64,000 nucleotides of DNA from Propionicimonas sp020161015 (GTDB lineage: Bacteria > Actinomycetota > Actinomycetes > Propionibacteriales > Propionibacteriaceae), in the NCBI RefSeq assembly GCF_964266745.1, contig NZ_CAXWGX010000004.1, positions 94,198 through 158,197 on the forward strand, given 5' to 3'. Made by a program: the position numbers and the translations under genes. The notes beneath the pieces are model-generated. The model ran no database searches, was not told where the DNA came from, and worked only from the letters and a program-made list of their open reading frames with translations. Positions 1-7,628 of this stretch are shown piece after piece; within the stretch, counting starts at the first letter, position 1; each line of letters opens with the position of its first letter.

Positions 1-130
1 CCGGGGCCGTTGTCGGCGCGGCGGGTGCCTGCGTCCCGCTCGCTGCCGACGGTGGGGTGACGGCGCACCCGGAGGTGGCGGCGCCCACGGCGCCGGCCAG
101 CGCCGCGAGGGCCGTGCGACGGCTCAGCAT
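1..130 (-). CDS. Tat-exported lipoprotein, N-terminal fragment (cut by window edge)
   Basis: Read on the minus strand from an ATG at 130, the first 43 residues begin MLSRRTALAALAGAVG, continue through a small-residue hydrophobic stretch to TSGC and enter a Pro/Ala/Thr-rich linker. The SRR pair followed by a hydrophobic core is twin-arginine-like, and the Cys at residue 22 sits in a lipobox-like context, so the product is probably a membrane-anchored lipoprotein outside the cell. A GGGGGAAG ribosome binding site lies just upstream of the ATG. The reading frame runs off the left edge, so the mature domain and function cannot be told. Confidence 0.6.
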   Translation of the reverse strand, partial: MLSRRTALAALAGAVGAATSGCAVTPPSAASGTQAPAAPTTAP

Positions 131-349
131 GTTCTTCCCCCACCGGCCGGGGCCACGCCCCGTCCGGCCGATCCGGTGGAGTCCCCGATGACTCCACCGG
201 GCAGGCTAGACCCGCCGCCACCGGATGTGACGCCGACGGGCCGTGAGCCGGGTCCGTTCTTCCGGCTCCCCAGTCCCATCTCGGCCCCGGACGTCGTCCC
301 CACCTCGCCCACCCATCTCGCCGACCCACCCCCCGCCGACCCACCCCGC

Positions 350-437
350 CGAGGGCCAGCCTTCACGTCGAGGGCTCGCACCCTGGTGCTGGCCCTCGGC
401 CACAGCGCTGGTCCTCGCGCGGGAAGGCTGGCCCTCG
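350..437. repeat. Dispersed palindromic repeat, family 1, copy 1
   Basis: A perfect 15-bp inverted repeat, CGAGGGCCAGCCTTC at 350-364 and its complement at 423-437, encloses further GAGGGC and GGCCCTCG blocks that can form an inner hairpin. The same arms recur at 32525, 32709, 34831 and 47322. It lies in the 335-base gap between the divergent lipoprotein and thioredoxin genes. That gap otherwise holds only C-rich simple repeats (CCGACCCACC units, about 320-349) and the thioredoxin promoter. It resembles a REP/BIME-like intergenic element; its function is unknown. Confidence 0.75.
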
Positions 438-465
438 GCGAGGCGGGGCGGGCTAGGTTGGGGGC

Positions 466-891
466 ATGAGCGCTCGCATCGCCGCCTGTGGGTCGTGCGG
501 CACGAAGAACCGCGTCCCTGTCGTGGCGTCGGGACGGCCCCAGTGCGCCTCCTGCCACGAACCCCTTCCGTGGCTGGTGGACGCCACGGACGACAACCTC
601 GCCGCCGCCCTCGACACCTCCGTCCTGGTGCTGATCGACCTCTGGGCGCCCTGGTGCGGGCCGTGCCGGATGGTCGCCCCGATCCTCCAACGACTGTCCG
701 TGCGCTACGCCGGCCGGATCAAGGTCGTGAAGGTCAACGTGGACGACAACCCGCGCGCCGCTGCCCGCTTCGATGCCCGGAGCATCCCCACCCTGGTGAT
801 GACCAGGGGAGGGCGGACGGTGGCCAGGATCGTCGGCGCCCAGCCGGAGGGCGTGCTCGCGCAGCGGATCGACGGGCTCCTCGCGTCCTGA
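466..891 (+). CDS. trxC: Thioredoxin with N-terminal zinc ribbon (thioredoxin-2 type)
   Basis: The 141-residue protein has two CxxC pairs near the N terminus (Cys8/Cys11 and Cys27/Cys30), the zinc-ribbon signature of thioredoxin 2. A thioredoxin fold follows, with the redox-active WCGPC at residues 63-67 and the cis-proline region SIPTLV. It should act as a cytosolic disulfide reductase, and the zinc site makes it likely to respond to redox stress, as known for TrxC. A TAGGTT hexamer at 454-459 ends six bases before the ATG, which points to a leaderless transcript. A second, ribbon-free thioredoxin lies at 12271. Confidence 0.9.
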   Translation: MSARIAACGSCGTKNRVPVVASGRPQCASCHEPLPWLVDATDDNLAAALDTSVLVLIDLWAPWCGPCRMVAPILQRLSVRYAGRIKVVKVNVDDNPRAAARFDARSIPTLVMTRGGRTVARIVGAQPEGVLAQRIDGLLAS

Positions 892-943
892 GGCGGACGG
901 ACGTCGACCCGTCGCCCTCCGCGCCGGATCCTGTTTGTCCAGC

Positions 944-971
944 TTGTTCGGATTGTTCCGAACGCTATAAC
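944..971 (+). promoter_or_regulatory. Leaderless promoter with palindromic operator for the MarR-like gene
   Basis: TTGTTC (944-949) and TATAAC (966-971), 16 bp apart, form a good sigma-70-type promoter whose start point would be close to the ATG at 980. An inverted repeat, GTTCGGA-ttgt-TCCGAAC (946-963), fills the space between the two boxes. This is the classic position for a repressor operator, so autoregulation by the MarR-like product is likely. Confidence 0.6.
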
Positions 972-979
972 ATCGAGGC

Positions 980-1438
980 ATGGAGGACCGGGAGGCCGCC
1001 CGTGCGGCGTATGCGGACGAGGTCGGGCGCCACTTCGAGGGAATGGGCCTGAGTCCCACGGCGGGCCGGGTGGTGGGCTGGTTGCTCACCGCCGGGGCGG
1101 ACGGCGCGTCGCCGGGTGAGCTGGCATCGGCCGTCGGAGCGGCCAAGAGCAGCGTGAGCGTCGCCCTCCAGAAACTGGAATTGCTGGGGCTGGTGGTCCG
1201 GGTCCGCCCCCACGGGGCACGGCGGGACCGGTTCGCCGCGGGCGAGGACGTGTTCGGCGGGGCCTTCCGGGCGAAGATGGCCGAGCTCCGGCGCTTCGAG
1301 GAACTGGCAGCCCACGGCCTCCAGCTGGTCGGTGACGACCCGGTTCCCCGGCAGAGGCTGGAGCGCATGCGGGACCTCTACGCCTTCATGGCCCGCCGCT
1401 TCCCCGAACTGCTGGACGAGTGGGAGGCGATCCGGTGA
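980..1438 (+). CDS. MarR/GbsR-type winged-helix transcriptional regulator
   Basis: This 152-residue protein has a winged helix-turn-helix at about residues 22-80 (SPTAGRVVGWLL, then SPGELASAVGAAKSSVSVAL) followed by a charged helical C terminus (RMRDLYAFMARRFPELLDEWE). This matches small GbsR/MarR-like regulators of actinobacteria, which often control an adjacent transporter or glycosyltransferase. The stop codon overlaps the GTG of the glycosyltransferase gene (GTGA), so the two are translated together. The palindrome between its promoter boxes suggests that it represses its own operon. The ligand is unknown; the partner gene hints at sensing a toxic small molecule. Confidence 0.75.
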   Translation: MEDREAARAAYADEVGRHFEGMGLSPTAGRVVGWLLTAGADGASPGELASAVGAAKSSVSVALQKLELLGLVVRVRPHGARRDRFAAGEDVFGGAFRAKMAELRRFEELAAHGLQLVGDDPVPRQRLERMRDLYAFMARRFPELLDEWEAIR

Positions 1439-2652
1439 AGGTCCTTCTGCTGACGACCGGCAGCCGGGGCGACGTCCAGCCGTTCCTCGCCCTGGCCCGG
1501 GGTCTCACCGAGGCCGGCCACGAGGCGACGGTCGCCGCCCCGCGTCGCTTCGCTGACCTCTCCGTCGAGGTCGGAGCCGAGTTCGTCGGTCTCGATGACA
1601 GCCTGTTCGTGCTCCAGGACGAACTCGTCGGTGCCGGGACGTGGGCGGCGATCACGGCCGCGTCGCGGGCGCGGCCCTACCTGCAGCGATGGCTCGACGA
1701 CCTCGCGTCGCTCGCCGGGACGCGGGCGGACGTCGTGGTGTTCACCCAGAAGACCCTCGGCGGGGCGTCCATCGCGGAGAAGCTCGGCGTGCCCGCGATC
1801 CCCGCGCAGCTGATCCCGACGGTGCCTGCGACCTCGGCGTTCGCCAGCCCGCTGGCCCCGGCGCGGACCCCTCGGGCCCTCGCGCGGCTCACCTGGTCGC
1901 TCGCCGATGCCGTCGAACGGCCCTGGCGCGGCATGGTGGCGCGCTGGCGCGCAGAGAGGCTGGGCCTTGCGTCACGGGCACCCCGCTTCGCGTCCCTCGT
2001 CGCCGCCGGCGGCATCCTGAGCGCGTGGAGCCCCCACCTGCTCCCCGCTCCGTCGGACTGGCCCGCCTCCGCGGCACCACTGGGCTTCTGGACGGTACCC
2101 GCGGCGCAGGACTGGCACGCGTCGCCGGCTCTGGAGGCATTTCTCGACGACGGCCCGCCGCCGGTCCTCGTCGGCTTCGGCAGCATGACCCACCGGGACC
2201 CCGCTGCTCTGGCCGCGGAGGTGGTCGCCGGGTTGAGGAGGGCCGGGCGGCGGGGGCTGATCGTCTCCGGCTGGGCGGGGTTGGGTGCGACGTCCGCCGC
2301 GGAGGACATCCACGTCGTCGACGCCGTCCCCTTCGCCTCCGTGCTGCCGCGGGTCGCAGCGATCGTCCACCACGGCGGCGTCGGCACCGTCGCGGCGGCG
2401 TTGCGGGCGGGCGTCCCCCAGGTCGTCCACCCCTTCTTCGGCGACCAGCCCTTCTGGGCGCGCCGCCTCCGCGAGCTCGGGGTGGCGCCCCCGACCTTGT
2501 CCACCCTCACCGCGGACGGGCTGGCCGCCTCGCTGGCGCAGGTCGACGCACTCGTGCCGGCGGCACGGAGGATCCGCGCCGCCCTGGCCGGCGAGGACGG
2601 GGTGGCCGCGGCGCGGGCCCGGATCGAGGCGGCCGTCGGCGGCCACGGCTGA
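1435..2652 (+). CDS. UGT-family glycosyltransferase (macrolide/sterol glycosyltransferase-like)
   Basis: The protein is 405 residues from the GTG at 1435, which overlaps the previous stop and has GGGAGG 7 bases upstream. It starts with the GT-B N-terminal signature LLTTGSRGDVQPFLALARGL and ends with the nucleotide-sugar-binding donor region (HHGGVGTVAAALRAGVPQVV, then FGDQPFWARRL), as in GT1 enzymes that glycosylate macrolides, sterols or other lipophilic acceptors. It should transfer a sugar from a UDP- or dTDP-sugar to a small hydrophobic acceptor in the cytosol. Control by a MarR-like regulator fits a detoxification role, but this is inference. No other biosynthetic genes are nearby. Confidence 0.8.
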   Translation: MKVLLLTTGSRGDVQPFLALARGLTEAGHEATVAAPRRFADLSVEVGAEFVGLDDSLFVLQDELVGAGTWAAITAASRARPYLQRWLDDLASLAGTRADVVVFTQKTLGGASIAEKLGVPAIPAQLIPTVPATSAFASPLAPARTPRALARLTWSLADAVERPWRGMVARWRAERLGLASRAPRFASLVAAGGILSAWSPHLLPAPSDWPASAAPLGFWTVPAAQDWHASPALEAFLDDGPPPVLVGFGSMTHRDPAALAAEVVAGLRRAGRRGLIVSGWAGLGATSAAEDIHVVDAVPFASVLPRVAAIVHHGGVGTVAAALRAGVPQVVHPFFGDQPFWARRLRELGVAPPTLSTLTADGLAASLAQVDALVPAARRIRAALAGEDGVAAARARIEAAVGGHG

Positions 2653-2661
2653 GGTGAGCCG

Positions 2662-2678
2662 TCGCCGCCGGGCGGCGA
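2662..2678. terminator. Short hairpin between convergent genes
   Basis: TCGCCG-ccggg-CGGCGA lies between the ends of the glycosyltransferase and gap genes, which face each other. There is no T-tract, so a bidirectional terminator role is only suggested by position and symmetry. Confidence 0.35.
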
Positions 2679-2683
2679 GAGCG

Positions 2684-3688
2684 TCAGAGTGCCGCGCCGA
2701 TCCTCTCGGAGAACTCCACGAGGCGGTGGGAGAAGGCCCACTCGTTGTCGTACCAGCCGAGCACCTTGGCCTGGCGTCCGACCACCTCGGTGAGCGGGGC
2801 GTCGAAGATCGACGAGTGCGGGTTGCCGACGATGTCCGCCGACACGAGCGGGGCCTCCGAGTACTGGAGGTACCCGGCGAGCGGAGCGGACGCTGCCGCC
2901 GCGGCGAAGGCCGCGTTGATCTCGTCCCTGGTGGCCGCGCGGTTCAGCACCACGGTCAGGTCGGTGACAGAGCCCACCGGCACGGGGACGCGCAGCGCGA
3001 AGCCGGTCAGCCGGCCGTCGAGCTCGGGGATCACCTTGCCGATCGCCTTCGCGGCCCCGGAGGAGGTGGGGATCGTCGACAGGGCCGCGGCGCGCGCCCG
3101 CCGGAGATCGGAGTGCGGGGCGTCGTGCAGCCGCTGGTCGCCGGTGTAGGCGTGGACGGTGGTCATCAGCCCGCTCTCGATCCCGAAGGAGTCGTTGAGC
3201 ACCTTCGCCAGCGGCGCCAGCGAGTTCGTGGTGCACGACCCGTTGGAGAACACGTCCGCGGCCGTGGCGTCGAGGGTGTCGTCGTTCACGCCCAGCACGA
3301 ACGTGGGGACGTCGCCCTTCGCCGGCGCGGAGATGATCACCTTGCGCGCGCCGCCGTCGAGGTGGGCACGGGCCTTCGCCCCGTCGGTGAAGAAGCCGGT
3401 GGACTCGATCACCACGTCCGCGCCGAGGTCGCCCCAGGCGATGGCGGACGGGTCCCGCTGCGACAGCACCGTGATGCGCCGCTCGCCGACGGTGATCACG
3501 TCGCCGTCGACGGACACGCCGTCGAGGTGGCCCGAGATCGAGTCCCATTCGAGAAGGGTCGCGAGCGTGGCGGCGTCGGTGAGGTCGTTCACGGCCACCA
3601 CCTCCACGTCGGCGGAGCTGGCGAGCGCCGCCCTCAGGTAGCTGCGTCCGATCCGGCCGAAGCCGTTGATGCCGATCCGTACGGTCAT
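2684..3688 (-). CDS. gap: Glyceraldehyde-3-phosphate dehydrogenase, type I
   Basis: The 334-residue protein begins with the Rossmann motif IGINGFGRIGRSYLRA and carries Asp35 at the end of the second strand, which favours NAD. The catalytic Cys152 lies in GSCTTNS, and a VHAYTGDQ segment supplies the substrate-binding region. The enzyme oxidises glyceraldehyde 3-phosphate to 1,3-bisphosphoglycerate in glycolysis. Two details are unusual: the consensus ASCTTNC reads GSCTTNS here, so the second cysteine is Ser, and the gene is translationally coupled (ATGA) behind a TetR regulator instead of lying with pgk and tpi. This suggests an inducible or accessory GAPDH paralogue, not the housekeeping copy. 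Confidence 0.9.
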   Translation of the reverse strand: MTVRIGINGFGRIGRSYLRAALASSADVEVVAVNDLTDAATLATLLEWDSISGHLDGVSVDGDVITVGERRITVLSQRDPSAIAWGDLGADVVIESTGFFTDGAKARAHLDGGARKVIISAPAKGDVPTFVLGVNDDTLDATAADVFSNGSCTTNSLAPLAKVLNDSFGIESGLMTTVHAYTGDQRLHDAPHSDLRRARAAALSTIPTSSGAAKAIGKVIPELDGRLTGFALRVPVPVGSVTDLTVVLNRAATRDEINAAFAAAAASAPLAGYLQYSEAPLVSADIVGNPHSSIFDAPLTEVVGRQAKVLGWYDNEWAFSHRLVEFSERIGAAL

Positions 3689-4284
3689 GGTCGTTCCTCT
3701 CCTTGTGTGTCAGTCCGTGGTGGCGGCGCCGCCGCCCGCAGCAGGTCCAGGGCGCCCGCCCTCGCGTCGTCGAACGGAGCGGGGTCCTGCGCGGCGATCG
3801 CCAGCACGTAGCCGCCCTGGATGGACGCCGCCAGCAACCGGGCGATCCGCTCCGGGTCGAGGTCGTCGCGCAGCTCGCCCAGGGCGACCGCCTCGCCGAT
3901 CACCGCCGCCAGAGCCTGGTGGACCCTCGCGAACGCCTCCCCGACGGGCGCGAGCAGCCCCGGGTCGGCGGCCACCAGCGGGTCCTGGGTCATCCGGCCG
4001 ACCTTGCACCCCTTGAGCGCGGGCAACGGCCGGGTGAGGTAGGCCGTGAGCTTCTCGAGCGGGTCCCCGGGCGCGGCGAGGAGCTCCTCCGTTGCGGGCA
4101 GGAGGTCGGCGCAGTTGCGCTGGAGGGCGGCGAGGGCGAGGTCGCGCTTGCCGGGGAAGTGGTGGTACATGCTGCCCTGCCCGACGCCGGAGCGCTCGCG
4201 GACCTCCCGCGGGCTGGTGGCCGCGTATCCGCGCTCCCACATCAGCTCGCTCATCGCGACCACCAGCCGCTCCCGGGACTCCAT
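3685..4284 (-). CDS. TetR/AcrR-family regulator upstream of gap
   Basis: This 199-residue protein has the N-terminal TetR helix-turn-helix (residues about 5-50; TSPREVRERSGVGQGSMYHH followed by FPGKRDLALAAL), then an all-helical ligand domain. It is the first gene of a two-gene operon. Its TGA overlaps the gap ATG, and its last codons carry the gap ribosome binding site AAGGAGAGG. A 20-bp palindrome directly upstream is its likely operator. The signal is unknown; an electrophile or carbonyl stress that damages GAPDH is one possibility, which is speculation. Confidence 0.8.
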   Translation of the reverse strand: MESRERLVVAMSELMWERGYAATSPREVRERSGVGQGSMYHHFPGKRDLALAALQRNCADLLPATEELLAAPGDPLEKLTAYLTRPLPALKGCKVGRMTQDPLVAADPGLLAPVGEAFARVHQALAAVIGEAVALGELRDDLDPERIARLLAASIQGGYVLAIAAQDPAPFDDARAGALDLLRAAAPPPRTDTQGEERP

Positions 4285-4292
4285 GCCGCCAC

Positions 4293-4321
4293 TGTACCTA
4301 CCTCTAGGTACAGTCCGTCAA
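4293..4321 (-). promoter_or_regulatory. Promoter and TetR operator of the tetR-gap operon
   Basis: On the plus strand the palindrome reads TGTACCTA-cctc-TAGGTACA (4293-4312), with 8-bp perfect arms. A minus-strand TTGACG (4316-4321) would be the -35 box, and the palindrome covers the -10 region. The site ends 9 bases before the tetR start, so autorepression is the simplest reading. Confidence 0.6.
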
Positions 4322-4358
4322 GCACGGCACCGAGGACGCAGGGGCGTGAGGTCGGCCG

Positions 4359-6887
4359 TCACTCCTGGTGCAGTGCGGCCACCACGTCGAGGCGCGACGC
4401 GGAGCGGGCGGGCCCGAGGGCTGCGAGCACGCCGAAGGTGATGCCCACCACCACGGTGGCCACCAGGCCGGTCCACGGGAACGCGTACGGCATCTGCCAC
4501 CCGACGGCGCCCATCGCCGCGACCAGCGCGTACCCGAGCCACAGGCCGGCCACGGCTCCGAACCCGGTGCCGATCACCGAGAGCAGCAGCGACTCCGCCA
4601 TGACCATCCGCCGCACCTGGCGCCGCGTGGCGCCGACCGCCCGCAGCATGCCGATCTCGCGGCGCCGTCCGAGCACGCTGATCGCCAGGGTGTTCACCAG
4701 GGCGAGCAGCGACGGCAGGGCCAGGGCCGCGACCAGTGCGTCGAAGATCACGATGGTCTGGCTGAAGGTCCGCATCTGCTCCGCGCGCCAGGCCGCTGAC
4801 TCGTACAGCCGGAACGCCGGGTAGCCGCTCACCACGCGGGCGAGGCGCCGCGTCACCTGGTCCGCATCCGCGCCCGGGCTGCGGTCGGCCATCAGCAGCA
4901 GGTCGGCGGTGACGCCGAAGTCGCGGGCGAGGTTCTGCTGCGAGGTGTAGAGCGTGGACAGCTTGGCGTTCAGGTAGTCGTTCCCCACGCCGGCGAGGTG
5001 GTACACGCGCCGCCCGGTGGGGGTGTCGAGCTCCAGCGCCTGTCCGACCACGAGGTTGTGCTGGGCCGCGTAGACGCCGTTGGCGATCACCCAGCGGCCG
5101 GTACGGAGCTGCCCCACCGCGGCGTCGGACGAGCCGGAGTTCCAGTCGAAGGCCGCCACCGTCAGGTAGCTGGCCGGGTCGATCCCGATCACCTGCACGT
5201 CCCCGCCGTCGGAGCGTCCCTGAGCCTGGCGGAGCGTCGAACTCGCCGCGATCCCGGGGACGGAGCGCACCTCCTCGGCCAGGCGCGGGCCGGCGGCCAC
5301 GTTGCCCTGGCCCAGGATGATCGACTGCGGGATCAGCAGGTAGTCGGCGCTCAGCGACTTGTCGAGGTAGCTGGTGAACCCGGCGAAGATCGAGGTGACC
5401 ATGCTGATCGTCGCCACGATGGACGCCAGCCCGAGCATCACCGCGGTCACCGTGATCGCGCTGCGGCCGGGGTTGCGCTGGAGGTTGCTGCGCGCGATCG
5501 CGCCCTCCCGCGAGAACACGAGTTCCAGGGGCCGGGACGCCGCGTCCGCGATCGGGTTCACCACCGCGGGGGCCACCAGCGCGACGCCGACCAGGAACAC
5601 CACCGCGCCGAGGCCGACGAGGTTCGCCTGGCCGGTGGCCAGCCCGAACAGCGACGCCACGACGAGGCCGACGCCCACCCAGGCACGTCGTCCGACGCGG
5701 CGTTCGTAGACCTCGCCGAGCTGGGGACGCATCGCCTCCAGCGGCGTGACCCGCCCGGCCGCCCGCGCCGGGAGGATGGCGGCGGCGACCGTCACGCCGA
5801 CCCCGAGCGCGATCGACGTCACCCAGGTGGCCGGCTCGAAAACCGGGCCGCCGACGCGGAAGTGCATCACCTGCTCGAAGATCGGCGCCATCACCGCGAA
5901 CATCCCTGCGGCCAGCCCCCAGCCGGCGAGCAGCCCCAGCCCGGTGCCGAGCAGGCCCTGGAACAACGACTCGGCAAGGAACATGCCCATCACGGTGCGC
6001 CGCCGGGTACCGACCGCGCGCAGCATGCCGATGTCGCGGCGACGCTCGGCCACGACGGTGCGGAACGAGTTGGCGATGATGAAGCCCGCGGTGGCGAGGG
6101 CGAAGATGCCGAACATGTTGAACGAGAAGGTCGCCACCTGGAGCGAGGCGATCAGCGTCGACTCGCTGGAGAGCCCGCCCACCCGGTAGTCGGGGCCGAG
6201 CGCCGCGACCACGGCACGCTCGACGGCCGCCCGGTCGGCGCCGGGGGCGACGGCCGCCTCGACCTGCGTGATCCGGGAGCCCAGCCCGAAGAGCTGCTGG
6301 GCTGCGGGCAGGGTGAGGTACACCTGTTCCTGCCCGGGGACGGTGGCGGTGGCCAGCAGCCCGACGACACGGAAGCGCGCGGTGCCGCCCGCCGACGGCA
6401 GCACGAGCTGGTCGCCCACCCCCAGGGCCAGTTCCGCGGCCAGGTCGGCGTTCAGAACGACGGACGCGCCGTCGCCCGCGGCGAGCATGCGACCGGCGGT
6501 GAGCGGGAAGTCGTGGACCGACTGCGCCGTGCCGAGGTCGACGCCCACCACGACCAGCTGGGCGAGGGCGTCCGGCGCGGCGTCCGCGCTGCGCGGCAGC
6601 GGCGCCACCCGTTGCACGCCGGGACTGGCGGTCGCCACGTCCGGGACGGCGAGCACGCGGTCGACGACGCCGGGGCCGAACGGCTGGTTGTAGGCGCTGG
6701 TGACGGTCAGGTCGACCTTGCCCGCCGCGGAGAGCAGGTTGCGCGTGAACGCCTCGGTCATCGCGGGGAGGATCCCGTTGAGGCCGAAGGTGAGCATCAC
6801 CCCGAAGACGACAGCCAGCGTGGTGAGCAGCGAGCGGGTGCCGCGTCCGCGCAGGTAGCGCCAGGCAAGGGTGAGGACGAGCTTCAC
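4359..6887 (-). CDS. ABC exporter permease with two FtsX/MacB domains
   Basis: The start is the GTG at 6887, overlapping the ATPase stop as GTGA, giving 842 residues. Two homologous halves each carry a membrane segment, a large extracytoplasmic domain and a three-helix FtsX block; RNSFRTVVAERRRDIGMLRA in the first half and NTLAISVLGRRREIGMLRA in the second are the coupling-helix signatures. This is the duplicated permease of LolCDE/MacB-like ABC systems, which extrude lipids, peptides or drugs by mechanotransmission. With the ATPase and adaptor genes it forms a TetR-controlled export operon (9643 to 4359). The substrate cannot be deduced. Confidence 0.88.
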   Translation of the reverse strand: MKLVLTLAWRYLRGRGTRSLLTTLAVVFGVMLTFGLNGILPAMTEAFTRNLLSAAGKVDLTVTSAYNQPFGPGVVDRVLAVPDVATASPGVQRVAPLPRSADAAPDALAQLVVVGVDLGTAQSVHDFPLTAGRMLAAGDGASVVLNADLAAELALGVGDQLVLPSAGGTARFRVVGLLATATVPGQEQVYLTLPAAQQLFGLGSRITQVEAAVAPGADRAAVERAVVAALGPDYRVGGLSSESTLIASLQVATFSFNMFGIFALATAGFIIANSFRTVVAERRRDIGMLRAVGTRRRTVMGMFLAESLFQGLLGTGLGLLAGWGLAAGMFAVMAPIFEQVMHFRVGGPVFEPATWVTSIALGVGVTVAAAILPARAAGRVTPLEAMRPQLGEVYERRVGRRAWVGVGLVVASLFGLATGQANLVGLGAVVFLVGVALVAPAVVNPIADAASRPLELVFSREGAIARSNLQRNPGRSAITVTAVMLGLASIVATISMVTSIFAGFTSYLDKSLSADYLLIPQSIILGQGNVAAGPRLAEEVRSVPGIAASSTLRQAQGRSDGGDVQVIGIDPASYLTVAAFDWNSGSSDAAVGQLRTGRWVIANGVYAAQHNLVVGQALELDTPTGRRVYHLAGVGNDYLNAKLSTLYTSQQNLARDFGVTADLLLMADRSPGADADQVTRRLARVVSGYPAFRLYESAAWRAEQMRTFSQTIVIFDALVAALALPSLLALVNTLAISVLGRRREIGMLRAVGATRRQVRRMVMAESLLLSVIGTGFGAVAGLWLGYALVAAMGAVGWQMPYAFPWTGLVATVVVGITFGVLAALGPARSASRLDVVAALHQE

Positions 6888-7621
6888 AGCAGGCCGGCCC
6901 TCTCCAGGGCGTGGCGGGGGCCCTCGTGGCTGCCGTCGAGCGCCAGGTCGTCGACGATCCGGCCGTCCCGCATGAGCACCAGGCGCTGGGCGAAGCTGGC
7001 GATGCGGGGGTCGTGGGTGACCATCAGCACGCTGCGTCCCCACTCGTCGCTCACCTGGCGCAGCAGCCCGCCGATCTCGGTGGCCGAGTGGGAGTCCAGG
7101 TTGCCGGTGGGCTCGTCCGCGAGCACCAGCGCGGGCTCGGTGGACAGCGCACGGGCGATCGCCACGCGCTGCTGCTGACCGCCGGACAGCTGGTCGGGAC
7201 GGTTGCGCAGCCGGTCGCCGAGGCCGACGCGCTCGAGCCAGCGCACCGCGCGCGGCTCCGCGTCCCGGTCGCCGTCGAGGCGCAGCGGCAGGGACGCGTT
7301 CTCGACCGCGTCGAGCACGGGAATGAGGTTGAAGAACTGGAACACGAACCCGATGCGGCGTCGGCGCAGCTCGGTGAGCCGGTCGTCGGGCAGGTCGCCC
7401 AGCGGCGTGCCGTCGATGCTGATGGTGCCGGCCGTGGGGGAGTCCAGGCCGCCGAGCAGGTTGAGCAGGGTCGACTTGCCGCAGCCGGACGGCCCCATGA
7501 CGGTCACGAACTGCCCCTCGGGCACCACGAGGTCCACCGCGTCGAGGGCGGTCACCTCGGACGCGCCGGTGCCGTAGACCTTGGTGAGGCCGCGGATCTC
7601 GACGATCGGCTCGTTCGTCAT
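6884..7621 (-). CDS. ABC transporter ATP-binding protein (LolD/MacB family)
   Basis: The 245-residue ATPase shows Walker A GPSGCGKST (43-51), the Q-loop in FVFQFFNLIPVL, signature LSGGQ (145-149), Walker B LVLADE (165-170) followed by PTGNLDS, and the switch histidine in VMVTHD. The PTGNLDS and FNLIPVLDAVEN features are typical of the LolD/MacB subfamily, which powers FtsX-type permeases. It lies between adaptor and permease genes with overlapping or near-abutting ends, so the three should form one complex at the cytoplasmic membrane. Confidence 0.92.
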   Translation of the reverse strand: MTNEPIVEIRGLTKVYGTGASEVTALDAVDLVVPEGQFVTVMGPSGCGKSTLLNLLGGLDSPTAGTISIDGTPLGDLPDDRLTELRRRRIGFVFQFFNLIPVLDAVENASLPLRLDGDRDAEPRAVRWLERVGLGDRLRNRPDQLSGGQQQRVAIARALSTEPALVLADEPTGNLDSHSATEIGGLLRQVSDEWGRSVLMVTHDPRIASFAQRLVLMRDGRIVDDLALDGSHEGPRHALERAGLL

Positions 7622-7628
7622 CGCCGGT

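Noticed and set aside
4998..7178. A 726-codon plus-strand frame opposite the ABC permease
   Set aside because: It is rich in His, Arg, Gly and Gln with no domain, and it is antisense to a clear FtsX-type permease.
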